NCBI GenBank assembly: GCA_026874595.1
Contig: CM049318.1
Coordinates: forward strand, 30,350,956-30,414,955
From: Sipunculus nudus
Taxonomy: Eukaryota; Annelida; Sipuncula; Golfingiida; Sipunculidae
DNA: 64,000 bases
Direction: 5' to 3'
Shown here piece after piece: positions 32,310 through 43,612 of this stretch; position 1 is the stretch's first letter; each line of letters begins with the position of its first letter. The translations under genes were made by a program, and so were the position numbers. The notes under the pieces were generated by a model that worked only from the letters and a program-made list of their open reading frames with translations, searched no databases and was not told the origin of the DNA.

Positions 32310-32352
<43 letters not shown>
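32149..32352. repeat. Microsatellite cluster (AT)n, (AT)n, (GA)n
   Basis: AT at 32149-32180 and 32261-32304, then GA at 32314-32351. Read on the minus strand this is (CT)n then (AT)n, as at three other sites. Confidence 0.95.
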
Positions 32353-32356
<4 letters not shown>

Positions 32357-32494
32357 CTGTATACACCAGGACCAGGAAAATCTAGACGATCCCGACCAAC
32401 AGCGGGTCCTGTATACACTCGGATCGTCCGGTACGTCTATCCTGTTGATATATTAGTTAATCTGTTCTGCCAGAGCACGGATGTACTACTTAGC

Positions 32495-33215
32495 AACGGA
32501 TTTAGCAAAGAATTTCAATCAGTCCTTTTAAGTCTAAGATCGCTAAAATTCGGACTGTTATTGATCAGGATAGCAGAGACAATGCCACTGACTTCCGTGA
32601 CAAAGACTGTCCTTTTGAAGGAGATGAGCTGACTACATTCAGTCCAGCCACCCAGGATGAGATCAAGAAGATTCTGACTGGTGCTCCATCAAAGCACTGT
32701 GAGTTTGATCCTGTCCTAACCTGGCTTTCTCAAACAGTGTGCAGATGAGCTCATTCCGATCATTACATCCATCATTAATACATCTCTCGTAACATCAGAT
32801 GTTCATGCAAACTTTAAAATGCAGTTGTAAAGCCGTTAATTAAAAGACGAATTTGGACTGTGAAATATTGAAAAATATAGACCTGTTTCAAACCTACCTT
32901 TTAAATCTAAAATACTTGAGAGGGTTGTGGCTAAGCGCCATGATGTTCACATAACCAGGAATGTCCTCCATGATAAATATTAGTCAGCATATAAGAAGAG
33001 TCATTCAACTGAGAATGCCCTTGTTAAAGTTCAGACAGACTTGTATTGGTAAGGCATTAGATGGGGGGTTCCATGGCTGTGCTGATAATACTGGACCTAT
33101 ATCAACAGCATTTGATACATTGACCACAATATCTTACTTTAGCGTCTTTAATACTCATCAGGCAAAAACTCCGGAGGTGAGTACTTTATAAACTATTAAT
33201 GCATGGATAACATAT
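32495..33215 (+). pseudogene. LINE reverse transcriptase remnant (Jockey/CR1-like group)
   Basis: Short in-frame pieces in all three + frames resemble a non-LTR reverse transcriptase. In order they are DFRDKDCPF, FSPATQDEIKKIL, ADELIPIITSIINTSL, YRPVSNLPFKSKILERVV, SAYKKSHSTENALVKVQTDL and a palm motif A-like piece (VLIILDL, then AFDT). At least three frameshifts and several stops break it. Motif YADD and the 3' end are not present. It is a dead copy; clade assignment is by resemblance. Confidence 0.85.
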
Positions 33216-33569
33216 ATATGATGCCTTTGACAGTGTGGGTGAGTCTTATTCACGAATGAATTGTTTTGTATGTTTTCCCTATACTTTTAATTTCGAGCAT
33301 ATCGTGAATTTGTAAACCTATCGAACATACAGTCACCCACTGTATTTTGATAATAAATTAGACATATTTGCAAAGGTTCTAACAACTTACTGTAAGAGAA
33401 CTTCCTTACTGTAAGAGAACTTCCTTACATCTTTCACTTGTAATCATGAGATAAATTACGGTAATTCTAGTCCACAGAATCACAGTCAAAGGTTCTGTGA
33501 GCTGAACGCACGCCCTCCTGCGGAATTATGATGAATGAAAACTTCGAAGTATGTTGCCCCTTAAAGACG
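33216..33569. other. No gene; 19-bp tandem duplication at 33387-33428
   Basis: TTACTGTAAGAGAACTTCC is present twice head to tail. Confidence 0.7.
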
Positions 33570-33768
33570 GATATCAAGGGGATATCAATATAGGGGGGGG
33601 GGGGTTATTATATCCCCATCTACCCACGTTTTGGTGTCAATGTAATCAACCCCCCCCCTCCTCATGAAATATTAAATCTAAACCTTGTTTAGAATAAACA
33701 CTGGAAACATAATACCTTATTTTCTAAAACCTTATACTTAATGGTAATATGTTTGAAATGTGATTAAG

Positions 33769-33831
<63 letters not shown>

Positions 33832-33924
33832 ATTTGATATTTGAAATATATTATATCTGTATGTGATTTTGTCCGCAAGTCAGCCCGCCGCACCTACCCT
33901 GGAAGATAAATTGACGCCACAGTG
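33570..33924 (-). mobile_element. Family E MITE, minus orientation
   Basis: The right end (reverse complement GTGGCGTCAATTTATCTTCC) matches other family E ends. The left side has ATATCAATATAGGGGGG with a poly-G expansion, and (AT)n lies at 33773-33832. GGTTTAGATTTAATATTTCA-type interior is not shared with certainty. Confidence 0.55.
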
Positions 33925-34567
33925 GATATAAACGTATCTGAAAGACGGCGGAAAGACAGTGCGACACAAGCGACTCAACTCGCTTAAACTCCTCGCCCCA
34001 CGATCCGAACATTCTGTTGCTCATGTAATACAGATTTCATCAGTACGACGACCTCTGTGTTATAGATGTACGTTTCCATAATGTCATTAATTCATCAATG
34101 GCATTCTCGGTTTTGAAAGACATAATTTAGCCGTAACAAATATCCCATGCAGTTTTTTTTTTTTATATCGTTCTTTCATATGTTTTAGAACCTCTGTTTC
34201 AACCGATTTTATGTCGGTCCTTTTCTTTTATATGACCAACCTTTAATGTCCAGAAGAACAAACAGACAAGAACTCAATTGTTTACAGGGAGCCCTTTCTG
34301 CATAATTTGTTGGCCGATCATTTTGATGTAATTATACAGGATAACCGTTATATTTATTTATTTTGTAAGCGGTCTAAAAAGATGAATAAATTGCAGCTGA
34401 TGTTATCTTGTCGTCAAGGCAAGCTATAATACAAAGGTCAAGGTGATAATACACATATCACTAACTGGTTATGTATAAATGAACACTTAAAATACTTTAT
34501 ACAGTTACAAGGTGGCGCAACCCTAGCGGCTACGTTCACTACTTTAAGACAAATTTTATTCATTAAC
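33925..34567. other. No recognised feature
   Basis: Nothing coding or repeated was recognised. Confidence 0.45.
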
Positions 34568-35055
34568 CTGACTAAATACGGCACAATGTGAAAGAGTACC
34601 TTCTACTCAATATTCATTTTAGGGGCACTGGATGTCATCTAACTTGGCACACATACAAGTAATTTTTAAATATTACTGCCCAGCGGACATTGACACTTTC
34701 TGGTAATGTACCGGGGGACAGGAATACCTGCCGGGCGGGTCAACCGGCGTTAGCACGCACCTGCAAGGGGTCCCGGTTTTTGCATCTAAGCCAACCGATA
34801 TTATTTTAAATGGGCCCTGTCATTCGCCCTGAATCATTTAACGTATATATATATGCACCAGGCTCGATGGACATCACTACGTAGCTGAAGATAAATCTCA
34901 ACTGTCGCAAACTATCGGTAGCTTCTGAAATTAATGATCATGGTCTGGTATATATGCATTCAAAACTGCGTGGTTTCAATTTCGCAGTCAGAGGGCGACC
35001 GCGAATATCGCGAATTTGAAACCACCGCAAATAAGAAGACAACCACAGTAATTTA
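34568..35055 (+). repeat. Family C repeat, second copy with 73-bp GC-rich insertion
   Basis: Matches 2063-2467 closely, including the TTCGCG hairpin. About 73 bp at 34702-34774, absent from the other copy, is GC-rich and contains GTACCGGGGGACAGG and CCGGGCGGGTCAACCGG. Confidence 0.85.
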
Positions 35056-35820
35056 AACAATTTGATTCTTGATTAAATATTGTCCATTCTTAAAGAAACC
35101 ACCTGCTTTATGTTTTAATGATCAGGCTGATGGTACAGTGAACGACGACATAATTTATCTTATATATCATTTGTTTTATTGTACTAGGTAAGGCATGGCC
35201 AGTTAAGCTTTTTTCGGCTATTTCAAATGACAACTTTTCCACGGTGCGGTTTTTACCCTTCATTTAGGTCTGTCTGTAGCGCCATCTCTTGAGACGTCGG
35301 AAAACTTTTCCGCATGCTTCCATGCTTCAGGCCAAAAAAAAATTAAAGGTATGGTTCTCAGGCACCGCCCGCATCAATTTTAAACCCCCGCATCAAACAT
35401 TTTTATTTTTATTTTCAATAAAAACTTTTAATTTTGAGCTGCTGCCGCTCCGACATTTCTTTCAAGAAGATAAAGCCATACAATTTTCTTTGTTTTGTAG
35501 TGCTTTTACTTATTTAGCAAAATAAAACTGTTATTTTCATGCTTTTCCCTTATCATTTGACATTTTTATCGAAACATACAAAAAAAATTTAAAGTAAAAA
35601 AAGCGCCCGCCCGCATTGATTTCTGAAAAAAGTGCCCGAGAACCATACTTTTTTTTTTATTTTGGCCTTAAATTAATACTTTTTCCAGCTGATCTTTGAA
35701 ATCAGGCGCATCCAAGATTGAGAAGGCGGGCCCGAGTCGAGGCGGAGTGGCTCGGACACTTCAATATATACGCGCGTGAGTATGAGAAGGAAACATGTTG
35801 TAAAAGACGTCAGCTTTAAA
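35056..35820. other. No gene recognised
   Basis: Two blocks are mutually inverted: ATGGTTCTCAGGCACCGCCC (35351) and the reverse complement of AAAGTGCCCGAGAACCATAC (35630). This suggests a MITE at about 35330-35665 with AAAAATTAA-like flanks. Confidence 0.5.
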
Positions 35821-36120
35821 GTTTTCCATTAATATTCCTTAACAGGAACGAACCAATAATATAAAACCTTATATAACGAATAATCAAATATACCACGTAT
35901 TAATAAAGCAAGCTATTCACATACCTTTTCATTTTGAATTTATGTTATAATGGATGTATTTTGTTAACATATTTTTGTTTATTGTCAGTTTTCCATTAAT
36001 ATTCCTTAACAGGAACGAACCAATTATATAAAACCTTATATAACGAATAATCAAATATATCACGTATTAATAAAACAAGCTATTCACATACCCATTTCAT
36101 TTTGAATTTATGTTATTATT
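35821..36120 (+). repeat. Tandem duplication, 167-bp period
   Basis: GTTTTCCATTAATATTCCTT begins at 35821 and 35988; the copies agree for about 130 bp with few substitutions. Confidence 0.93.
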
Positions 36121-36149
36121 GGCTTACTCTGTGAACATGACTACATGTT

Positions 36150-36480
36150 AATAAATTTTAATTTATGTTCTTATAATGCCTCTCTGATGAATGTAAGGTC
36201 TTGTTTATACCTACCAGCTGTTAGTAAACACAACAAAGTTGATAAATTGAAAAAAAAGTGTAACCTAAGGTGGTCGGTTGCTTACTTACAGAAGTTTAAA
36301 GGTCACTTGGTGCATACTGGCCATTGTAAATATCTGGTTCGTCTGTCCTGCCGCCAGCTTTCCTTGTTAAATGTGTTTAGATTATTTTTTGCACCTCCCT
36401 CCCAACAAGTTGTAAGCACATGGATATAAATAAACAAACCAAACAGCCTGTGTTCGGTTGGATTGGTGTTCTCTGGCCTT
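36150..36480 (+). repeat. Family D repeat, plus strand
   Basis: TGTAACCTAAGGTGGTCGGT, TTGCTTAC, AAAGGTCACTTG and AGCCTGTGTTCGGTTGG match 56210-56410 in order. Confidence 0.75.
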
Positions 36481-36890
36481 TTTTAAATTTAGTTTTATTT
36501 AAGGGATTATTTTTAGTTTATATAACTCAGATATATGAATATATTTACACACCGATAACTTAATAAGGTTAACCCGATTATATCAGCTGAAACCAATTAT
36601 GTGCAAATAATTTTTATTGACCGACCTGTCGTCTGGCCTTTAATTTACTGTGAGTTTATAAATCAAACACTTGAAAGCAGTTGACTTGCATGGGTATTGC
36701 CAGAAAGTGGTTACATTGTCTGTTGAAGAACAGCTGTATTAGTAAAGGGAAAGACCGTCAGGTGTCAGCACTGATCTTTCGCCAAGTTGAAATGGGGCCG
36801 ATCTATTTTATCTAATTTATTTCAAAGGTAAAGCACTAAATATTTTTGTGAATATTTATATTAAAGATTTCCAGCGCCCCATCTGTAAGG

Positions 36891-37193
36891 TTGAAGTTGA
36901 AAAAGAGTTCCGAAAAGTATACGGTTATTTTATTCTACGAAATTCATAAAGATAAAGATTTTTGCACACATTTTTTTTTTCAAATGTTAGAACTAAAAAA
37001 TGTTTTCATTCAACGCTGGATGATTGGCTGCTATAATAAAACCGATTACAAGTTTATATTCCACTCGAACAAAGATAGGGCGAAACCCAAGACCTATCTG
37101 ATAATTGTCACGCGAAGTCTTTTATTAGTTGATCCTGAGGACATATTTCCTGTGGATTCGATTTATGTTGAAGAAAATTTGTTTTTCACATAA
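36891..37193 (+). other. Unrecognised open frame, 100 codons
   Basis: The frame encodes a mixed-composition, basic peptide without low-complexity DNA; its second half (QRWMIGCYNKTDYKF to VEENLFFT) looks protein-like. I recognise no family, and there is no clear acceptor, promoter or second exon. It could be an isolated gene fragment or chance. Nothing supports a function. Confidence 0.2.
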
Positions 37194-38028
37194 TTAATGA
37201 AAATATATTAATATAAATTATTGTTGAGAGTGGAAGTTGCTTGTGCTCTGGTGATTCTTTGCTGAAATCAAGGAATTTATAGGACCTATAAACTCCTTAC
37301 TGAAATTGATTCTGCAGGGGACATTGCCCAGGCTTAAACCGAGAAAGTTTTTATTGACAATTCTAAAATTGTTCTCGGGTCCTGTCTACAATAAATATTT
37401 CTCGTTGTGTATATTCAGGTTTCTGATATGTCTGCCATTTATATTAGCAGACATATAATAGCAGACAAAAAAAAGAAAAATATCGAATTTAAGGTATAAT
37501 GGTAAATTGTTTAGATAAAAAAAAGGTTTACAAAGATCTATTTGACGTTTTCACAGAAGCAAGAGTTCAGATGTTACGGCATATAGTAGAGTACTCGGCC
37601 CATTTTAGCGTGTGAGGGACTTCACAATGGTCAAATTACTATACAAGTATCCTGTTTTGTATCTACACATGCCGGTATTCTGTCCTTATGACTTAAAAAG
37701 ACCCAACATTATTGCCAAAATATCCAGTCATACTTCCCCGATTCCATTTTTAACGTAAATATTTTTTTAGGAAAATCCATATTTCTCTGTTTTATTTTGT
37801 CAACATATTTTTTTTATTGTCAGTAATTTAATCACCAACTGTGACCTATATCTTCCTTATTACGCGCAAAAAATAGGTCCCAGCATCCAATTAATTTTAT
37901 ATCGTGTTAGAAAAAATTAGAAAAACAAGCAACAGGCCAGATATGCTCGAAGAGCGTGGAAGATTTTCACATAACTTCCATATTACATATTTTAACGTTA
38001 GTTTTTTTTTTATTTATCTTCAGTAATT
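37194..38028. other. No recognised feature
   Basis: AT-rich sequence without motif. Confidence 0.5.
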
Positions 38029-38175
38029 TGACCACCATTTGTCCGTGGTTCGTCTGTCGCACAAACATGGTCGTTTGTCTTTGAAACTCCTTTACTTGGA
38101 ATCCAGAGCGACCCAAGAATATTCTCTTAGAAACCGTGAAATTAGGGCACTGTGACCTTTATTTTTCGAGTAACG
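38029..38175 (+). repeat. Family A-like fragment
   Basis: GTCCGTGGTTCGTCTGTCGC followed by AAACCGTGAAATTAGGGCAC and TGTGACCT follows the order of the 5' part of family A (30664). Confidence 0.5.
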
Positions 38176-38650
38176 GGAGAAAAAATCAGAACGTTATCTT
38201 CATTTTTAATTACCTGTTTTACTATGGCATAATACAGTTATCGGTCTATCATTTATAAATCATTTACAACAAGACACATCAACTCATCAGGCAGGCATGA
38301 AATGAGCTAACCTTTCTCCCATATTTCCAACATTTAAAAAAATTGTACAAATTTTGCTGAAGATATATACTCTTTTTGCCTGTTATTTTATATTTTTTTT
38401 TACTGAAGTAACTCTATTTTAACTTCCTGTATATTTTTATCTAATTTTTGCTAAAGGTACTTTGTTTTAACTACCAGTATTATCACTTGATATAATATCA
38501 TATACGTTCATTATCTCTAATATATCAAGTAACCACACAGAAAATGTTGGTACGCATCATACCACATGATGAAAGAAAATATAAATCAGAGTTTCAGATG
38601 GTTAAGAGGGGAAACAAAACTTTTCAAGGTGGTGAAAAAACTAAAGCTAA

Positions 38651-39101
38651 GGCCACTTTCACACCGGGCCTACGTAAAGTTGCGTAGTGCGGCGTACCGA
38701 CAACGCCGAGTTTACGCTCCCCAACGCTGTGCTTACGCCGGCCTACGTGGCAAAACACCGATGAACGCAAGGGAGTACGCGAGATGTACGCAAAAAAAAT
38801 CTGTTTAATTATTTTCGCGTACTGTCGTCGAGAAATAGACGCAGAAAATACGCATTTTTTACGCAAGTCTAGGCAACACTACGCTACTCTACGCTACTGT
38901 ACACCAAGCTTAACAAAGAGTACGCTAAACCCTACGCAAGTCCGACGAAACACATCGTACGCCAGCCAGTGCATAACCTAGGCAGGGACTTCGCCGATCC
39001 TGCGCGTAGCAACAATTTTTTTATCAGAACGCAGTCTAATTTCGGCGTACTCGGTACGCCGCACTACGCATCTCTACGTAGGCCCGTCGTGAAAGGGACT
39101 T
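38651..39101. mobile_element. MITE with about 50-bp terminal inverted repeats (PIF/Harbinger-like)
   Basis: The left end GGCCACTTTCACACCGGGCC, then TACGTAAAGTTGCGTAGTGC and GGCGTACCGA, pairs with the right end. The reverse complement of that end reads AGTCCCTTTCACGACGGGCC, then TACGTAGAGATGCGTAGTGC and GGCGTACCGA. The interior holds many TACGC/GCGTA copies. Flanks are TAA-like, but the exact 3-bp duplication is ambiguous. It is non-coding. Confidence 0.85.
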
Positions 39102-40469
39102 TAAATTCCATATATGCGTATATATGCAGTATGTAGGCCTATGCCTATGCGCTATGTGTATGCGTATGCAGCTAGAAAACGACTACTAGTGATTCGATAA
39201 TATGTTTGCTTATATGCGGTACGTATACAGCAAAACCTGGGTTTTAGCAAAGTGCTGCAGAAGCAGAGAGGCCGAGGCATACCCTATCACTGACGTCAAA
39301 GTGTGGAATTATCCAGTTCGTTACCATGCGTTTGCTTTTCATTCGCTAGAGGGCGATCGAAACGTGCTGCCTACGACGTGTATTAACATACGAACTGCAA
39401 ATGCATACGAGGAATCACTCTAAAAGAATTTACTGTGTCCGATTCGTATCGCGTGTATCCGCATATGCATATATTAGAATGTACCAAGACTGATCTGTCA
39501 TGCAATAAAAAGGAAACCGACCGATCGTATCTTACGGCGAGGTTAAAATGCTGCAGTGTGGTTCTGAAAATATGAAAATACTTCAACATTTTATAGTGTT
39601 TATGTGTATGGTTTTTATTATTTTTCATCCCCGTAAGGAAGTAGGCACTACCTGCTTGCTTACTAACGTCGTACTGCCTTTTCCTAGTGTATCAAGGACA
39701 CAACAACGACAAATGTGCAAATATTTTCATGTATACACTGCAAATAAACTGCAATAATTCCCCAAGAACGCTGCTTTTCTGTATATTTGCAGGCTGCCAA
39801 GAAAAATAAAAACGACGCACAGATGGCCACCGACTGGCCCAGCAGGAAACAGTACCGTAAATATTGTGTAACATTTGGTACATGTATAACGGAGGGTATT
39901 TAAGCTGAAGGCCGGCGTCTGTTTGACTGATGATTTGGCCATGTCAGACAAATGTAAACGTTTCTGTGGCCACTTGCTCTATCTGGCGGTTAACACAAGT
40001 AAGTTGGATTGGAGTCAGAACAGGTGCTACTGTATCTACAATATGGCCGGACACTCCACTGCACTGAAGCACTGCAGGAAGGAGCAGGTCCCGCCGAGAC
40101 GATAACGAGGTCGATTAGGGCCATATTTATGGTAAATACCATACAGACACGACAGAACACGTCTTGACTTTGATTGCGGAAATATTTTATGGCAAGGTCA
40201 GCCATCATGGTACTTGAACCAATGCTTAAACCTCTCTAGCTTAGCCATAGCTGCCAAGTTGACAGAACGTCGTGTCAGAAAAATATCTTATAATTATATA
40301 CTGTCTGACTTCAGACATATCTATCTTCTTTGCATTTTGAAAATAACAACTCTTATAGATATAATTTTTTTGCACCGTTTGTTTATTTGGCCGACTTTAG
40401 ATTAGTATGTGGCGGTAAGTATATATCAGGGTTCGGTCAAGTTCGACTTGGCTCATTTAAATGCAAATG
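39102..40469. other. No gene recognised
   Basis: A short run of imperfect ATGCGTAT repeats lies at 39112-39175. Several 60-75 codon frames on both strands overlap each other and carry no motif. Confidence 0.45.
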
Positions 40470-41038
40470 CAATAAAATATATCAAATTCAAATGCAAATG
40501 CAAACTGTAGATACTTGGCATGGCAGAATATATTAATATGTTTTCAAAGTATTGTTAAATGATTCGTAAAAGAGATTCGTAACACCTTTTTATTTGATTT
40601 ATATAAGAGAGTATTTTGTGAATTGCATTTGTATTTGCATATCAAAATCAAATGTTTCCTGCTCTGCATTTAAATGCAAATGCAAATGATATGTTTTCAA
40701 ATATTTTTCTACTTCAAATACGTTTTGAAATTTTTGTAAAATTGTGAAATGTTTGTAGATAGGTAAATAAAATCTATCAAATTCAAAAGCAAATGCAAAC
40801 TGTTGATAATTGGCATGGCAGAATATATTAATATGTTATTAAAGTATTGTTAAATGATTCGTAAAGCCTTTTTAATTGATACAAGAGAGCATTTTTTTAG
40901 GAATTGCATTTGCATTTGCATATGAAAATCAAATGTTTTCTGCTCTGCATTTAAATGCAAATGCAAATGAGATATTTTCAACGATACTTTTCTACTTCAA
41001 ATACGTTTTGATATTTTTGTAAATTGTGAAATGTTTGA
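40470..41038 (+). repeat. Two tandem copies of a 294-bp unit rich in ATGCAAAT
   Basis: TATCAAATTCAAAxGCAAATG blocks start near 40482 and 40776; both copies contain GGCATGGCAGAATATATTAA and end near AAATTGTGAAATGTTTG. The octamer ATGCAAAT or its complement ATTTGCAT occurs about nine times between 40461 and 40975. Confidence 0.9.
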
Positions 41039-41129
41039 AAATGGGTGCACATGTGCAACTTTTAATATTTTCCCCGAGACATAGTTCACAACTTGAAACT
41101 CATAAAAAGTAAAGCATCGTTCACCATAC

Positions 41130-42230
41130 ATTCACGACTTGACATTCCGACCCTTAACAATCCAAAAACCTTGCAATCCGACGTTATTTTGTAAAAAGCG
41201 AAGGGGACCCAAGAAATTAGCCTTGACAAACCGACAGCTTTGGATCCGACTCCGACATGACATTTCCCGACACAAACAAGGATACCGACATATTTTCTGA
41301 CTTGACAATCCGACCGGTATATTGTCCTTCGATTTCAGTCGTCGGGCTCGTGCACACAACACCCTGATCAATTAGGCGTGAAATCCAGCGACGCGTATTG
41401 TTCTGACCGTACACTAGAGCCATTTACTGAGTCAATTTGGCTCACTAATTAAGTCATTTTGGAACCGTTTGTGGCAGACATAAACCCCTCCGTGTGTGGA
41501 ACACGCGGAGGTGAAGAACGAGGTCGGGGCCTTATCCAGGCACTCAACAGCGCTGACCACGTGACCGCGGAGGAATACCTCGCATTTGACAACATGGAGC
41601 CTACGGAAGCCATGCAGACGCCTTCGGATGTTGTGTCAATAGTCAAGGAAGAGGGAGGCGACAGTGACAGCGAGTCTGAGGGAGATGGTCCTCCTAAACT
41701 AGTAACTCAGAGACACGATTGGGGGAATTAATGGAAACAGGGCTACGGTATCTGGAGGAGCAGGGCTTCGCTGCAGGCAGGGGACGTTGATGCTGACCGC
41801 GGACTACATAGAAAAGTCCATGAAAATCAAAATAAAAGAACCAGACACCAGACAGATATGCTTGCATTCTTTAGACATTTATGAACTCAGTAGATCAACC
41901 GCTGAATCATCCATTATATATACATGTATTCAGTTAATGTTTGTTCAGAAAAATAATGCCTCACAATTGAAGAATCTCCATAGGTCGTCAACCTTGACGA
42001 GCATTGTTCAAATAGACATGTTTATAAGACTCTATGACGGATGTTTTAGTTTCTAATTCACGTAAATCATAAAATATCATATACGTAGATTATTAGAACA
42101 AAATATTTAATGAAAACTAACAAGTCCTCCTCCAAACATTTAGGTCACATTGCATCTTGACCTTCCGTCACCTTTATTGATTTGACAATCCGACAGCCTT
42201 GCAATCCGACATAAATTAGGGTATTACATT
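41130..42230 (+). pseudogene. pogo/Tigger-like transposon remnant with transposase C-terminal fragment
   Basis: Open frame 41459-41731 encodes an acidic segment (NSADHVTAEEYLAFDN, VVSIVKEEGGDSDSESEGDG). It is followed, one frame over, by METGLRYLEEQGF. This order resembles the acidic tail of pogo/Tigger transposases after the DDE domain. ACTTGACAATCCGACC-like blocks on the left (41135-41325) and TTGACAATCCGACAGCCTTG on the right (42182-42201) look like the two ends of the element. The catalytic domain is absent and the reading frame is broken. Confidence 0.55.
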
Positions 42231-42260
42231 TAGTGTCTGATTGTCAAGTAATGACTGTAA

Positions 42261-42261
<1 letters not shown>

Positions 42262-42314
<53 letters not shown>
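42262..42314. repeat. (AT)n microsatellite
   Basis: Pure AT tract just outside the pogo-like right end. Confidence 0.97.
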
Positions 42315-42316
<2 letters not shown>

Positions 42317-42626
42317 GGATCCAGGTAAACTAAAATGATTTGGATTTTATTTTCTGGCTGTCCCCATAATTTCATTAAAGCCCATCATAACTTTTGAGTA
42401 CAGCTGGAAGAAGACGTTTCAACTAACGCCGATAAATGAATAATAAATCTTGCTACGCGGAGGTATAATTAACTAGGCAAATAAAGACATAATTCTCCAG
42501 AGTAAGCAGTTAAAATATGGGGAATTAATATAAAGAGAATTAATGATCTGGCGAATTATTTTTTTTCCTGGCAACTGATTAAAAATAAAAAAAATCAGAC
42601 TTGGGCATACACATAATCTCTGTTTA

Positions 42627-42628
<2 letters not shown>
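42315..42628. other. No recognised feature
   Basis: Nothing coding or repeated was recognised. Confidence 0.45.

Positions 42629-42701
<73 letters not shown>
42629..42701. repeat. (AT)n microsatellite
   Basis: Pure AT tract of about 73 bp. Confidence 0.97.
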
Positions 42702-42703
<2 letters not shown>

Positions 42704-43599
42704 TGAACAAGAGAAGTGAGCACAAGTGCCAAAGATGTAAACATTTCTTTCATTCTTAATTCTCAAATAAATGATCAGTCATTAAAGTAAAGACACAAAT
42801 ACATACCAATATTCAAATGTTTTTAACAACATTGAAAAAGGCTAAGGACTAACTCATTACTGGATATTATACTTGAACTATATTCTGTTGAATTTTTTAA
42901 GATATTACCAACCTGCGTTTGTTTTGAATAGCTGGTAGCTTAAAATATTTTCCATGTATACCGTTGCTTTATTAGTCTATAACTTGCTTTTATACGCCCA
43001 AACGTCTATAATCTCGTTTATGTATACGTCTGGAAGTATTATAAACATTTATTTCATTAGTTTTAATATTTATTTATTATCGTTTACATATATTTATTCG
43101 GTAATTTATACATTTTTAATCGATAATAAATCATGCATCAAACGATACTGTTAGTATTAAATATTATCAGTTTACTAGATTCTTGTACGTTTTGTACAGT
43201 TTATCCTTCAAACAGCGGCAAGGATAACTAATTTAAATAATAAATAGATTCCCCATTGAGAATTTCAGCTGATATATAAAGCCAAAATCCAAGTCCATGA
43301 TACTTGTTAGTTATGACCAGGTAATAAATGTTCATTGCTTATAAATAAAAGACCATGTATGTATATCCACCCACTATTTATATTTTTTAATTGAACTATT
43401 ATATAGTAAATACATTTTAGTTCAAAAGAATAAATGTTTCATTTCTTGGATAAAGCGAGTGAAAAAGGCTTGCTTTTAATTAAAAGCTTAATCATTCACG
43501 TTCATAACCTAGACGTCAAAGCCTAAAGAATCCGGATTATTACTTGATACAGTCACGGCTGAGAGATCATATATATTTAAAGTTTAAATGTCTGTTATC
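42702..43599. other. No recognised feature
   Basis: AT-rich sequence; the small frame at 42954-43154 is hydrophobic but has no motif. Confidence 0.45.
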
Positions 43600-43612
43600 A
43601 ATGTTAGAATAT

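Noticed and set aside
32961-33191. 76-codon frame as a separate gene
   Set aside because: It runs through a frameshifted LINE reverse transcriptase; its neighbours in other frames carry the motifs.
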